Below are positions 36,101 to 48,840 of a stretch of DNA of 64,000 nucleotides, piece after piece. Both the position numbers and the translations under genes were made by a program. Source of the DNA: Numenius arquata. Taxonomy: Eukaryota > Chordata > Aves > Charadriiformes > Scolopacidae. Location of the stretch: NCBI RefSeq assembly GCF_964106895.1, contig NC_133581.1:13914455-13978454 (forward strand), read 5' to 3'. The notes under the pieces are model-generated. The model saw only the letters and a program-made list of their open reading frames with translations. It was not told the origin of the DNA and searched no databases. The first letter of the stretch is position 1, and each line of letters opens with the position of its first letter.

Positions 36101-39060
36101 TGGATGGTTAACTGATGGGGTCCGCTCTGCCCCACCACTGAGTGAGTTTAGCACATTTCATTGCTATCTTTTAGCCTTGTCACATGATGTGACCCATGGT
36201 GGAGGCAACATGGTGGAGGAAGTTTCTGCTGGGACCCTCTTCCATTATAACCCTTTCAAAGGGTCCCGGGTCAGATGTTCCATCTGTCTAGATGGATGTC
36301 CATTGTCCAGCAACATAACAGCTTTGCTGACAACTCGGTTGCAGAAGAGCTGTGCAAAAGGGCATTTTGTGCTCCCTCCCCATGCTGGGGGCAGCAGCAG
36401 CAGCAGCAGCATCTGCAGCACTGGAAGGAGATGGTGAGTCCCAAAGGAGGGAGCTGAGCTGTCACCCAATCCACCAGTGCTGTCCACACATGGACAAAAT
36501 GTGTGCGGCCGGGTGGTGGTGGCTTCTAGCTAAGGAGTGAGGCCCAGGTGCTCTGGAGTATTTTGGTATCTCACATCCTTTGATTTTGCCTGGAGGCTTG
36601 ACTCGTCTCCCACCTAACATGAGGCACTTGACTATGCCTGGTTATACCAGGCTGCTGTCTATGTGGAGGAGGGAGATGGCACCTCCAGGGGCTGAGTCAG
36701 CTGCCTAAGAGAGAAGTCACTCTCAAGTGTGTTTTTTCCATTGACTGAAAATCTCTCCAGGAGACTGGGATGCAAGATTAGCTGCCTACATTAAAACCTG
36801 AGATAAGAGATAGTGAGACAGGGGGCTGGAAGTTCACTCCTGACTCAGGTGGGACACATGGGTAGACGATAAAGGGGAACACTTCGAATCATGTGCAAGA
36901 AGTGCACAAGTGGCTCTTTCTTCCCCAGAGAAATGCTGGTACAACCCCAGCTCGGTGTTTCTGACAGCCTCGTCCACAAGCCTCACTGCCGGCCAGGGCC
37001 GGCCACTTGCCTTTTGCATGGGTGCAACGCTGCAGCTCACTGCTGCGTGTTGCCCCACCACAGCGATGCCCGGCCAGCCAGGTCTTACTGCTTTGCAATT
37101 TTGTTCAGCCCTCGTAACTTGCTATTAAAAGCACTAACAGCACTGGTGGGTTTGTCCTTTTGTATCCACCTGGCTCCATGCTGATACGCACCTGCTCTCC
37201 TGCCATGTTGTCTGTTCCCCTTGGGAAGACTCCCAGAAATGTCGCTGTTTCCAGCCTCCTCCGCTGTGTGTGCCAGTGGGGCTGCAGCCCTGCCAGGCAG
37301 CTGCCACCTGCCCCGAGCTTTGTAATTGGGATGGTGGAGCTAATGAGGGGGTGAAATCCATCCCATTGCTGTCTGTGATTGTCATTCCCCTTCTCCTCCT
37401 ACATCGAGTCAATGGAGAAATCTGAGCCAAACGAGGGACATCTGTAACCATGGTCCTACCAGCACTGCTGGAGGCTGAGGCCACGGATGAGCCGAGCAAC
37501 CTCAGAGCCACACGGACACCTCCCTGTGCATTTGTCTGCTCCATAAAGTCACCACAAATTAACTGTGGCTATGTCCTGAAAATGAAGGAGTTCAAGTCCT
37601 TTAGAGCCTCACGTGGACCATCTTCTGCAGAAACAGTGTCCTTAATTCAATCATACCTCATTCATGAGGTGCTATATTGAGCCCCAGGGTCAGGAAGATG
37701 GTCTGGGTTCCTGCTACTGTACAGACCACATGTGGGTCCAGTGGGAAAAGTCTGCTACAGCTCATCTGCATCCACCTGCGGAGCAGGGCAGGGTGAGGAG
37801 CCAGTCTGGATTAGTTAATTGTTGCCAGCACTGGGTGGCAAGGAAACCAACCTGAGTGCTGGCCGGGGGAGTGGATTGCACCTCAGTGGCATAGCTAATT
37901 AATGGAGTGAAATGAGTGTTTGGGAGGAGTATAATAGAGAGGTGAGTCAGGCACGGCACCACACGTAGCTGATCCTATGGTTCCTCCCTCCAGCATGCTC
38001 AGACCACATTTCGGGTCATCTTCTCTTGGGGGCTGGCAAAACCTCAACTGTCTTCTGCTGGGGACAATAAACAACAGGCAGCGGGATTAGCAGAAACCAG
38101 GTACGTTTATCCAGAGGCTCAGCATCTGCTCTGGATGTGGAGGACGTTATCCTGCAACTTCGTCCCATGAGCAGGAAGGAGATCTTCATAGATGCCTGGG
38201 TTGGAGGGTCAAAGGAGCTTGAGGGGAGGAGCTCTGCCAGGACATCTGGGTCCCTGTTGTCATCCCTGTTGTCCATGCCCCTACCACCAACCACCAAGGT
38301 GATGTGGAGGTCTCTCTTCAGTATCTGCACCTGGACTTACCCCACCTTGGGAAGGAGCCTGGTGGGTCTAACCCTCTCCAGCTGTGGGCAATCAAAATGC
38401 ACCAGTTCCCACCACTGTCACTGAAGGAGCAACGATGATGGCTGCTTCTTTCACTCAGGTGTGCACCTTGGTAGCAGCTGCACGTGTTTGAGTAGGGAAG
38501 CCAGCACCGAGGGTGCTCTATCTGCATTTTGCACCCGAGTCCCCTGTGCTCACAAGGGGCTTAGGGCTGCAGTTCTGGGCTCTGTAGAAAACATCTTGCA
38601 GGGCCTGGCTGGGAGGAAACATTCCCTTGCGACTGCATCTGAGCCAGAAAGCATCCCTGAAGCTGTGAGTCTGTGGTTCCATTCTCACACTGCATGGTCT
38701 GGGGCAGAGCTGGGCAGGTGGAATTGGCTGCACTGGGGGCACGAGAAGCACCCTGGCCAGTGCTGGGGAAGCTCCATCGCTCTTGGGCAGAGATGACCTG
38801 GACACTGGCTCCCTCCCTGGTGAGGTGGCCACCGGGGTCTGGGCCGGAGCTGGGAGATGGAGAGAGAGGACATGCCCAGGTTTTTGAACTCAGTTTTGTC
38901 AGTTGGAGGGAAGAACTTTTCTCCCTTCCCTTCTCTGTGGCTCTTTTGTTTTCTGCAGCCCGACAGAAGAGGTTTCCAGTAAGCGGCAGGGGTGGGGGCA
39001 GAGCCCACCCGCACAAAGGCAGCTCTCCAGGGGCTGTGTGACCGCTGTCACGCTTTTTTG
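30145..39060. other. intergenic DNA, no gene recognised
   Basis: There are several open frames of 60-170 residues on both strands but no splice-consistent coding exon. It contains a short CAG repeat at 36391-36410, an AT-rich run at 35401-35490, an AT-rich block at 33181-33300, and a weak resemblance to an old amniote repeat near 32118. Confidence 0.5.
36391..36410. repeat. (CAG)6 microsatellite
   Basis: Six uninterrupted CAG units, followed after ATCTG by one more CAGCA. It is intergenic, so no polyglutamine role is implied. Confidence 0.85.
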
Positions 39061-39300
39061 CTCAAATAAACGCCGGCGGCAGATGACGTGGGGCTGGTGC
39101 TCCCCGGCCCTGGGGCTGATTGGTCCCAGCTCGGGTTTGAACGCCGAGGTGTCCTGGCAACGAGAAGCAGAGGAGCCAGACTCTCCCATCCCCACTCTGG
39201 GAGCGCGGCGGGCGCTGGGGAAAGGCAGGCACCGCAGAGCGAGGAGCAGCGCAGGGGGCCACTGGCCCTCCTCCTCCAGGTACCCCCTGCGTGGTCCCGG
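39061..39300 (+). promoter_or_regulatory. candidate CpG-rich promoter with CRE-like, CCAAT and X-box-like motifs
   Basis: CpG density rises sharply. In order the stretch shows CGCCGGCGGC, TGACGTGG at 39084 (CRE-like), ATTGG at 39119 (inverted CCAAT box), GTGTCCTGGCAAC at 39149-39161 (one mismatch from the RFX X-box GTNRCCNRGYAAC), then a GC-rich stretch to a possible donor CTCCAG|gtaccc after 39279. RFX X-boxes drive ciliary genes (established knowledge). No coding exon downstream was recognised on either strand, so the transcript, if any, may be non-coding or very long. Orientation is uncertain. Confidence 0.4.
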
Positions 39301-42300
39301 CTCGTATCCCAGCCCCGGCTCTGGAGTTGGGATGAGTTTTCCTCATTTTGCACGGTGGGTGTCCAGTGGCCGCTGTCGGCGTTGACTTTGCACGTCGCTG
39401 CACAGGCACCTGCACTCCCACCCAGAAACAGCAGCAGAGGAGCTGGGCTTAAGTGTGGGGGGCACAGGGGAAATTACTGGGATTTTTGGTGTCTTGAAAG
39501 TGACCGTTCAGTGAGGCTTGTGGGAGGGATGCTCGAGGAGAAGCTGTGTGGGGAGAAGGGAGTCGAGGGGCCTTCAGACAGTCGTGTGGTCAGTTCGCTT
39601 GCCCCAAGAGGACGGGGCGGGTGATTTTGGGTAGGTTTGGGTTCGCTTGATTAATCAAACTCACAAAAACCCTGCAGGGCACCCAGGGCTGGGAACTGTG
39701 CTTGAAGAAGGTGACTTTAAATTGAAATCAAAGAGCTTTTCCTGCTGATAGAGAGCTTCTCTGCTTTCACGTCAGCATGACCCACCTGCATGCCCATTCC
39801 CCTGGAGCTGGAGGGGGTGAGGAGGGAAGGGCCCCCAGGGCTCAGCCACATGCAGGGAAGCAAGGGGCATTGTGGGGGGGCATGCTGTAAAGAAAGGGCT
39901 TTTTCCTCCGCTTGGGAGATGGGAGCAGAGACACGAGGAGCTGGCAGGGGGAGGACACTTGCCTGCATGGGAAGACAGCACTCAGTGCAGCGCATTTTGC
40001 ACCCATCAATATTGGCAGAGCCACAGGAGTGAAACCATGTGCCAGCCATTAATGACAGGGCAGGCCCAAGCTGTCCAAGAAGAGAAACCCCCTCTGCAGG
40101 GTAACATCCATCCTAGAGGAGCCTCCTGGCTCAGTGGCAGGTTGTGAGCTTGCAGAAGGGCTGGCATCCCGTGTGGATTCAGTAGCACATGTTGAAAAGC
40201 AGCGCCACAACTCAGAAAAGCCTTGGTGCCACAAGTGGGGGACGAATCAGGCTCACAATGCCAAGACCTTTTGGTTCAGGGCTTTTGTTATTTATCAGGG
40301 CACATGGCTGGGGGCTGCCTGAGCAAGCCTTTCCCAGGGACCCGAAGGCATGAGGAGACTTTGAGATCCCTCCCTATCCTCATACTTGTAGCAGAAGAGC
40401 AGTTCCTCAGCGTCCTGTTGGCAGGCAAAGGGACATCACAAAATGAGCAAAGAGGGTTTTGCCGACAGCATGTCAGGCAAAGCTGGAGCAGGAGGGGAGG
40501 ATCCTCAGGCTGAGGGGACATATTTGATTTGCCCCACCCCTGAAAGCATTTGGAGGCTTTGTCCAGACTTCTCTTGGGAGCACACCTGGCACAGGGCACA
40601 AACTTTGTCAAAGTGACTGCAGCCATCCAGCTCTTTCCCTCCACCCCACAGCCAGATCACAGCTGGATCTGTCCCTGGAGTGGGGTGATGGAGCATAGGA
40701 GCCATCCCAGGCCATTTTCCATACAGAGACACAGGGACTTTGGGAGCAGGACGTGACAAGGGCTCCTCTGCCAAAGGAGTCCTCAAACCAATGGTGCAAT
40801 CACCTAGTAGTCTCATGATGGGAAGCAAACTGCTGGTTATTGCTGACCTGGATTTGCAGTGGTGACCTGGAGGTGTAAGATTAGCACAGCCAGCCCATCC
40901 CAGGGCTGGAGGGGGGATTAGGGAGAAGGAATGGGTCATGCCTGTTACATAGATCATTTTTCGCTGTTGAAATGTGAATACATAGCATAAGTTGTCAGTT
41001 TAAAAAAAAAAAAACAATAATCCTGCATCTTGCAGTGTTGCCAAAGTTTACAATTTTAGGGGGAGCCGTACAGCAATATAGGCTCTGCCTAGAAGACCCA
41101 GTTACTGGATCTGTGAGAATCAATGATGCTTTTTGTATCTCAATAAAAGTTAAGGAAAAACATCTGTCTTTTGTAGTTAGAGGAGGTTTGACCTAGGTGA
41201 ACTTGGAATCCTAAAGGTGAATTAAATGGATCAGGTATTTTAATTATTTTTTTCAACAACCATGTTTTTAGAGCCAATTTTTAAAGTTCAACAACTTGAG
41301 ACCAGGTGATGCTGCTCCTACATGGACCAACAGCTCTCCCTGCTCCAGTTAGTTCAAATGAGCCTTGTTTCTCTGAAGGGTTAAGCCAAGTACATTCTTC
41401 AGGCTTTATTAAACCCATGAACAGTAATGTCAGTCTGAAACCCAAGAGAGAGGAAAACATACTTACACCTTGCAGGCCATAAACAGGAATAAATTCAGCG
41501 CTCTCTGTATCTCCCGTACAGTTCTGTCGAGGCAGTTTATGAACTGGGAGCACTAGCCCCAGCAAAGCAGGACTTTCCCAGATAGTCATTAAAAAACTTG
41601 TCTTTCCTGGTGTTTTATGGATAAACACTGCCTGTTGCTCGGTAATAGCATCTGCTTTTATTTGAGTGGGATCATATTTTATAACAATCTTTCTGCTCAG
41701 TTTGCATGTTTGCAATGACCCCAGCAAGTAATCACTCTGTGGCTGCTAGTAAATTCACTCCCAGATGTTTAATGATGGTATTTACTGTAGGAGCTACCAG
41801 TTTTAGGGCTGTAGTGATGATGTGGTGATTAGGGTGGGTTGATGGGACACAAGGCAGTTGGGTAATTGCTAGTGATGAGCTAGTGAACTCCCAGGTAATT
41901 GCACCTTACCTGGAGAGGTGTGTTGTCATGAGCGGTGTTTTAAAGGCAAAGCTGTGAGATGAATAAAGGACAGCCATTGACTCCATATGACAGCGCTGAA
42001 TCATGACCAGAAAATTATCACTTCTCCTTACCAAGAAAAATAACACTTGATCTGTTTTCTTTCCTCTTGCTTTCTTAAAGAAGAGATACTCACAGTAAGA
42101 CTTGTGCTCCTGTCAGTCTGTGCCCCTTCCTTCTCTTTGTACCCTTTAAACACTGTTGAGAAGTAGAGATGCTCTGCTTTGGGACACTCACAAGTGTCCC
42201 AAAAATGGGTCCTGAGGGTAGGAAAGAGACAGACTCACTCGCTGCCCCTGTCAAGGCTCGGCATAGACCCAAACTCTGTTAGACATTATGGAGTCCTCAT

Positions 42301-43451
42301 AGCAGAGGCACTCTAGCAACGCTCACCCACCAGGAGGCTTCAGCGAATGCTCAGGTCTTCTCCATAGACATGAGCCCCAAGCAGTCCTGGTTCCTAGGAG
42401 AGCAGACATCATTAACAAGGTTATTAAAGGGAAACATTAATTTTACTTTTAATAAATGTGGGATCTGCAGGAGTTAGCGTGGTCACTCACTAGAGCCCCG
42501 TTGGCCCTTGGGCAAGATTTCCCAAGTACCAACCCTCTTCGAGTGCTTTTGGGCTCCTCAGGATATTACTCACCCTGAGAGTACGCGGAGCTGGTAGTCT
42601 TCACCTAGCCCTCGCGTCTGGGGCTGTCTCCAGCTCTGCATCACCCCAGCGCCTGCAGTCTCCAGCCTCGGCACTTTGTGTTTGTTTGCCCTGCATAGCC
42701 GTTAATGGCGAAGCCAAAATTGCTTTGCCCTCCCTCCTTGTGGAGGAAAGGGCTGGAGACTTGATTCCTGTAATTGCCACCCTCTCCTACCCCGGAAAGG
42801 AGTAATCCCCAAAGCAACGGTGACACCAGAGTCCTCTAATGCTTCTGTAGTCTTCATCAGCAGGTCCTGGAGTGCTTTGGGAAAGATGCCGTATGCATTA
42901 TGTCTATTTTACAGCTGGGAGGGTGGAAGCAAAGCGGGGGGCAGAGCCTTGACACACACTGCCAGCAGGAGAGCAAAAGGCAGGTTTCGGTAGGGGCTCT
43001 CCCAGCAGAGTTGCTCTCACCTCACCCCAGGGAGCAGCTTGTCAGGTGGGTCTGGTACTGGGAACACTCGTTATCTGCTAGAGCCTTTTCATTTTGCCTC
43101 ATGATTAAGAGAAAAAGACAGGGAGTGTGTCCCTTCTCTCTGTTTTAATGAGCTTTCTCTCCCTATGTAGTCAGACAGAAAAATTGCCGCAAAACCAGCA
43201 AAACAATCTTCAGTATGAGATTGTTCCAGCGACAGGGAGAAAATAAGTAGTTTGTGAGCCCAGGACCACCCAGGAGATGGGCTGCTCTTGGCCCTATAAT
43301 GATTTAAGGGGTTCAACAACTCAGGAGTGCTGACGGTAAAGCTGTGGCAGGGTTATCAATATATTATGAATTTTAGGCAACTGGATCAGATATTTCCAGG
43401 TACAGGCCAATACAAATGACAGTGCTGGTCCAGCTTCCTGTAGCTCCATTG
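39301..43451. other. intergenic DNA, no gene recognised
   Basis: It contains an A12 run at 41001-41012 and an AATAAA at 41142-41147 that could end a plus-strand transcript. An unrecognised 148-codon minus-strand open frame spans 41281-41727. Nothing ties these together. Confidence 0.45.
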
Positions 43452-43579
43452 ACAAGGCCAGGCTGGATGGGGCTTTGAGCAACCTGGTCTGGTGGGAGGT
43501 GTCCCTGCCCATGGCAGGGGGGAAGGAACTCAATGATCTTTAAGGCTCCTTCCAACCTAAACCTTTCTATGGTTCTATG
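43452..43579 (+). mobile_element. short CR1 LINE 3'-end fragment
   Basis: The sequence order is GCCAGGCTGGATGGGGCTTT, CAACCTGGTCTGGTGGGAGG, CCCTGCCCATGGCAGGGGGG, a CTCCTTCCAACC segment, and a decayed octamer end (TTTCTATGGTTCTATGCC). It has the same orientation and subfamily look as the copy at 24339-24740. Confidence 0.92.
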
Positions 43580-46500
43580 CCTGGAGCTGCTCTACTGCTA
43601 CAGTTAGCAATGGGAAAAGTGATTTAATTTGTTCTCATCCCCCAGCCTGATCCAAGCACTTGCTCCTCCACCTTCTCCTTTGTTGGCACGAGCGTTTCCC
43701 TGAGTGCCTGATGCAGAGGCACTGGTCTGGCAGAAAAAAATAACCATTTTCTCCCACGGGTTTTTTTCTACAGCTGGACCAGTCCTTGATCCAGTTCTCT
43801 GCACCAAGGCTAGTGCCAGTGTGATGGAGAGGGCAGCACCACTGCCTGCTTTAACCAGGCCAAAATATCAGCTGGGATGAGGGATCATGGATGGATCCTT
43901 TCCCTTCTCTTTCTTGTGGTGCTGTTAAGGGAAGCACCTGCTGATTGTGGTTTTACTAACCACTGCCAGATGTTTGAAATTATTTAGTTTAATCATTGGT
44001 CTAGGACCACTCGGTCCAGTGGCCATAACCACAAGAGTACTGAGCTGAAGCAAATCCCTTGAAATCTGCTCTCTGGTACCAAGGTGGGCACCAGGCTTCG
44101 CAAAACCATTTTTGAACATGAAGGGAGTGAGGTACAGGCAGATCAGAGCATGAGAGTCAAGGCAGGAGCTGCTGAGTGTTGATCCTGAATCTACTGACGG
44201 CTTTTTTTATCTCAGGGCAAATTATTTAGCTTTCCTTTGCCCTGCTCCCCTTCCATCTCCTTTCCAAAACCTTTGTCCCCTTTATTGGGGAGAAGCTTGC
44301 AAAACACCTGCTGAAGTGCTTTGAAGATGGAAAGCACTATGCACAAATGATAAGTTGTATGGGCAATATAAACAAACCTGGCTATACATCTCCAAGGCTA
44401 AATGAGGAAGTAGGAGGGGTTAACTGGTTCTAATTACAAGGCTTGTCTCTGGATCCCTTCAGTGTAAAGCATCCTCTTGGCTGAAAAATGGCTGACATGG
44501 TCACATCTGAGTAGAGGTAGGGGAGGAAAAACTTGTCACACGAGTGAACCAGAGTGGCTGGAAACTTATTCTGGGAGGAAGGGGTTGAACAGTGGGTGCC
44601 AGAAGTGGGTTGGCGATGGTCTCCTGGACCACTTCCAGACCTACCAGTTCTGCTGTATCTCCTCTTGCTTCTTGTTTGGTGAGCTTTTCTAAGTGATTGC
44701 TGTGATCCCATAGGATCTAGGAAAGTCCTTCCTGTAGCTGCCGTTAGACTTGATTTATCCCTTCTGACATCTGATTTTGGGGAGGAACTTCTGGCATTTT
44801 AGTACTCTGTTGGTCCCACACCAGCTTTGTCAACTCAAAAAGCAGCACAGCCCCAAAGTGTGAGATTGAAGAAGTAAATTGTTGGTATGCTTAGCTTTCT
44901 GAACCTTTGCAGAGTTTCTGGGTCACACTTCTAATGTGTCTTCACGACAGCAGGAGTTAAAACCTGATGGTGCATGTGTATGTGCTAAGAAAAGTGAGAT
45001 ATCCACGTAATCAGCTACTGTTGGGGTGACAAGAAACACAGCAGATGCTGTGAGGGCTGACAGATCTTCTGAGATCAGCCCCAGCCAGGTGTCTTGGTCC
45101 TCTTCCACAATGCCTGTGGCTCTCTCCTCACTGCTGCTTCCTGCATTTCACACGCACTTATGACCTTGCCCTAAATTCTAAGTTATTCTTGCAGGCGTAG
45201 CACCCTCTGAAGAGCACTTAGGATAGGTTTGCAGGTCTGGCCTCTTGTTTTGGCCAAGTATAGCAGCAGTTTCTGCTCGGGCAGCACAGCGCAAGTTTAG
45301 CAGCCGGGAACTAGGGAAAGTGGTTGCAATTTGCGCCTCTGCCTTTGATGCTTTGTACCTTGGGCAAAAATCAGCTGAGACCAGTTGCGTGGGGACATTT
45401 AAGTACCTAAAAGTGCAGGTTGATGTCTGCTTGTTGTTTATTTTGCTTTTAGGCTGGCTCTGAGAATTTTGTTCTCCATTCGGGAAATATAAAGAAGTGT
45501 CTTTTCTCTCTCCTTTTATTAGTTTTCTCCAGCCTGAAAGCTTCTGGGGTAGAAGATGTCCCCATGTGTGTACAAATGCATGTTGCAGGCCCTGAGCTCA
45601 CCTGGAGACTTGTACTGAATCAAACCCAGCTGTAGAGCTGAGCAGTCTGAGATGCTCTTTAAGCCTTGAAGAGCTACGTGTAGTGGAGGGTATTTTTTCC
45701 CTGCTGAGTGTTTGACTCCCACAGCACCACAGGAGAGGGGGATATCTGCACCACCTGGGTGTTCCTCCACCACTTGCTGGGGCCAAGCACCCATTTGCAA
45801 TCAGTGTTTCACCTTGGAAACCCCCGAGGGATGCCAAATCTATCTGCTGCGGAGTTTCTCTCCTAGTCTGCATGTAACAGCCTGGGAGATTACTGTCCCC
45901 ACCCATCCCACTTGCCAGACAGATGTTAGAGACGATGACGGATATATCTGCTCTTGGATTAAAAAGCTGTTTAAAATGCATCCCCAGCCAGCTGTGGCCC
46001 TCTGCCCTGTTAGCTTTTGAGCGCTCTTTTGAAGAAATCCTCTTTTTTTTTTTTTAGCTCAGCCCTATCCTTTCCTACAGTCTTCTGCTGTTTTCTGCCT
46101 GGCAAAGCCCCAGCAGCAGCCCCCAAGCAACGTGGCACGTGTAGTGGAAACGACTTTGGCTGAATGGGATGCTTTTGCAGGGAGCCCAGGTGCTGTACAC
46201 AGTACAGTGGGGAGGAGAAGACGCCTCCGGATGGAAGTTAGAGATCTCCTCCGCCTCCCTTTTTTTCTCCTATATCCAGCAATTCAGCAGTTGTGTCAGC
46301 ATAACTCGGTGGCATGGGGATAGGGAGGAGCTGGAGCCTCTGTAGCATCAAGCAAAAGCCTCACTTTGCTCTCAGTTGCCTGTTACAGGCACCTATTTAT
46401 GTCTTCTGGTTATAGGGGGAGAAAAGGAGCTGCATGCGGAGGACACCATAGCACAACTCCTTCAGGGGGAGGGTGGACGCTTTCCCTTCTGCATTGGACA

Positions 46501-48704
46501 TTTGTATACCAGCTTGCCCTCCCCTGATGTCTCTGCATGGGAAAGCTCTCCTTTGGCATGGATTTTCCTGCCTTTCCCCAGGGACCCTGAGAGCCAAGCA
46601 TCCCTGGGCTGCCTTTCCAGGGCTTTTCATGCTGCGAGCTGTGGTGCAGGTCTCACTCCTCTGGCTTTGCCCTGCAATGGTGGCAGCAAGGATGTGCTGG
46701 TCCATGCAGCCACGCTAAAGGCTGGTGCAGGCTGCCCTTTCACCTAGCTGGATTTAAAAGTCTAAGAGTAACAATGCTCAAAAAAGAAACACCCTCCTCC
46801 CTTGGTAGGAGATCTGGGCGAGAAATTCTGGCTTGGAGCTGATGTTGCATTGGGACAGGGGTGCTGGGATGGCAGAGTTAGGGGGAGATGGCTGTGCCTG
46901 CATTAGTTTTGGTGGTGGAGGGGAAATCCTTAACCTCGAAAAGGCACATATAATTCTATGTGTTCAATAGATAGATAAAGCATTACTTCTACCAGCACTG
47001 TAAATCTAGCCACTTCTTCCCACCCCCTCCCAGATTTTACCAGCCTAAACTGGAATTTTCTGTGCAATATTTTTTTCCCTACTAAGACTTGAAGGAACTA
47101 TATTTTCAAGCAGCCAGTGACTTCTTTTTTCGAAAAATCTCAATTTTTGCCTGAAGTCAGCTCAGAACACCTGTCTCTTGGAGAAGCAGGCTCCTTTAAG
47201 ATGTCTCAGGCTGCTTTGAATCACTAATTGCTTCTGAATAGGCAGGCCAAATGTTTTATCACTTCAAACTCCCATAGCAATGCAAATCTATACGGCTGAG
47301 AAGCCTCTTTCCATGCATGGGGGTGATGGGTATAGATAAGGATTAAAAATGGAAACAAATTCAGCCCGGGGGGTCCTCTTTGTTCCTCCCTGCCCTCGGT
47401 GGGGTTGCCAGGGCTACATTTGTTCCCCTGCATCTTTTTTTGGTTGGGATCCAGAGCCCCTTGAATGCAAAGGCAGGAGGTACAGCGGCTGGAGAGAGCT
47501 GGATGAGGTCCTAGGTACATACATATTTCATTGCCCATGCCAGGCTCTGTATTGTCTTCTCTCTCTGGTTTCACAAAGGTGGTGTTTTCTAAAACTCCCC
47601 CTTGTTGAGGGCGATGTGCTCCAGGCTTCCTCCAGTCTAAAGCTTCTGGCTGTTCAGCTATTTTCCACTTTCTCTGAACGCCAGACAGGGATATTTCCCA
47701 TGCCTGGTGGGGAAAAAGGAGCAATGTTTGGTAGGGAAAGCAGGACCCCCAAGAGAGCCGTTTGGAGGTGCTAACATCTGCCGTGGCATGTGCTTCTTGG
47801 GGCTGTTGCGTGTGTTTTGGGGCTATGCTGTTCACACAAGGTGCAGGAGACAGGCAGCACTTTGCAGAGCCTCATCAGTGCCGGGTTTCCCCTGACTTCT
47901 TTAAGTAACCCGCAGCCTGAAGGCAAATCTTGACTATTAAGAGGCGGAAAATCTCGGGGAGCAAGGGCAGGCTAAATCCTCCTTTTTGCTTAGATCACCT
48001 GTTATTAGAGCTGCCCGCCGTGTGCCGAGTACGGCTGCGCTCAAAAATTGCCAAGAGCTCAGCATTATGGAAGCGAAAGCCAATTTACTGACCTTCCAAT
48101 AGAAAGGAAGATACATGCTGAATGTGCATCTGCTGGATGATATATCTATTTCAGGCGTACTGCTACCATACAAATGGAAAAGCAACTTTGCATGATTTAT
48201 GTAGTTACTAGAAAACCTTGGGTTAAGAATACAGCGATACTTTGTAGGCAGCGGGTACTATTTATTCTTAGCATAGTAGGTAATAAAATCTGTTTCCTTT
48301 CTGGCTTTCCAAGTGAATTCCAGTTGACTGAGATACATTACCTAACCTACTCAAGTACTCCGGCCATGGGGAGCAAATAAAGTATCCTGACAAATAAAAT
48401 CTTCGTGTAAAATCAATAGCTAACAAAAAATTAGTCCCTTGATTAGTCCCTTAATTTATCTTTAAAATTAAAAGAGAAACTTCATCATTTTACCAAAGAG
48501 GAAAAACAAAATAACTGCTCCTCTTTATGTAGGAGTTATTCTTTCCATGTTTCAGGTGCATATAGGACCCACTTAGAACTTGAAATGACTAAGGATAACT
48601 GTTGCTATCCTGCAGAGATTTAAGTCTTTGGTGATGGGCTCCAGCACAGGTGTAACTGTCTTGCTGAACTGGGGTCTTCATGCATAACTGTGGTCTTCCT
48701 AGCT

Positions 48705-48745
48705 GGGGGAAAAAAAAAAGGGGGAAAAAAAGAAAAAAAGATGGG
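48705..48745. repeat. homopurine G/A tract
   Basis: Runs of A and G alternate as GGGGGA10GGGGGA7GA7G with no pyrimidine until the T near its end. It is simple sequence. Confidence 0.8.
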
Positions 48746-48779
48746 TTTGAGTATAAAAATAATACAGGACAATTAGAAA

Positions 48780-48840
48780 CTAGACAATTTCTTTTGGACT
48801 AGGACCTGCAAAGCCTAGTCCTTTGCAGGCTTGTGTCTAG
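48780..48840. repeat. compound inverted repeat with A-B-A'-B' order
   Basis: GGACTAGG (48796-48803) pairs with CCTAGTCC (48814-48821). CCTGCAAAG (48805-48813), which is the loop of the first stem, pairs with CTTTGCAGG (48821-48829). An outer CTAGACA (48780-48786) pairs with TGTCTAG (48834-48840). The two inner stems share one base, so the arrangement is a bistable hairpin or H-type pseudoknot geometry inside a 7-bp stem. No known element was recognised. Confidence 0.8.

Noticed and set aside
47224..47835. 203-codon minus-strand open frame
   Set aside because: No domain, repeat or splice context was recognised. One frame of this length is roughly expected by chance in 64 kb read in six frames at this base composition.
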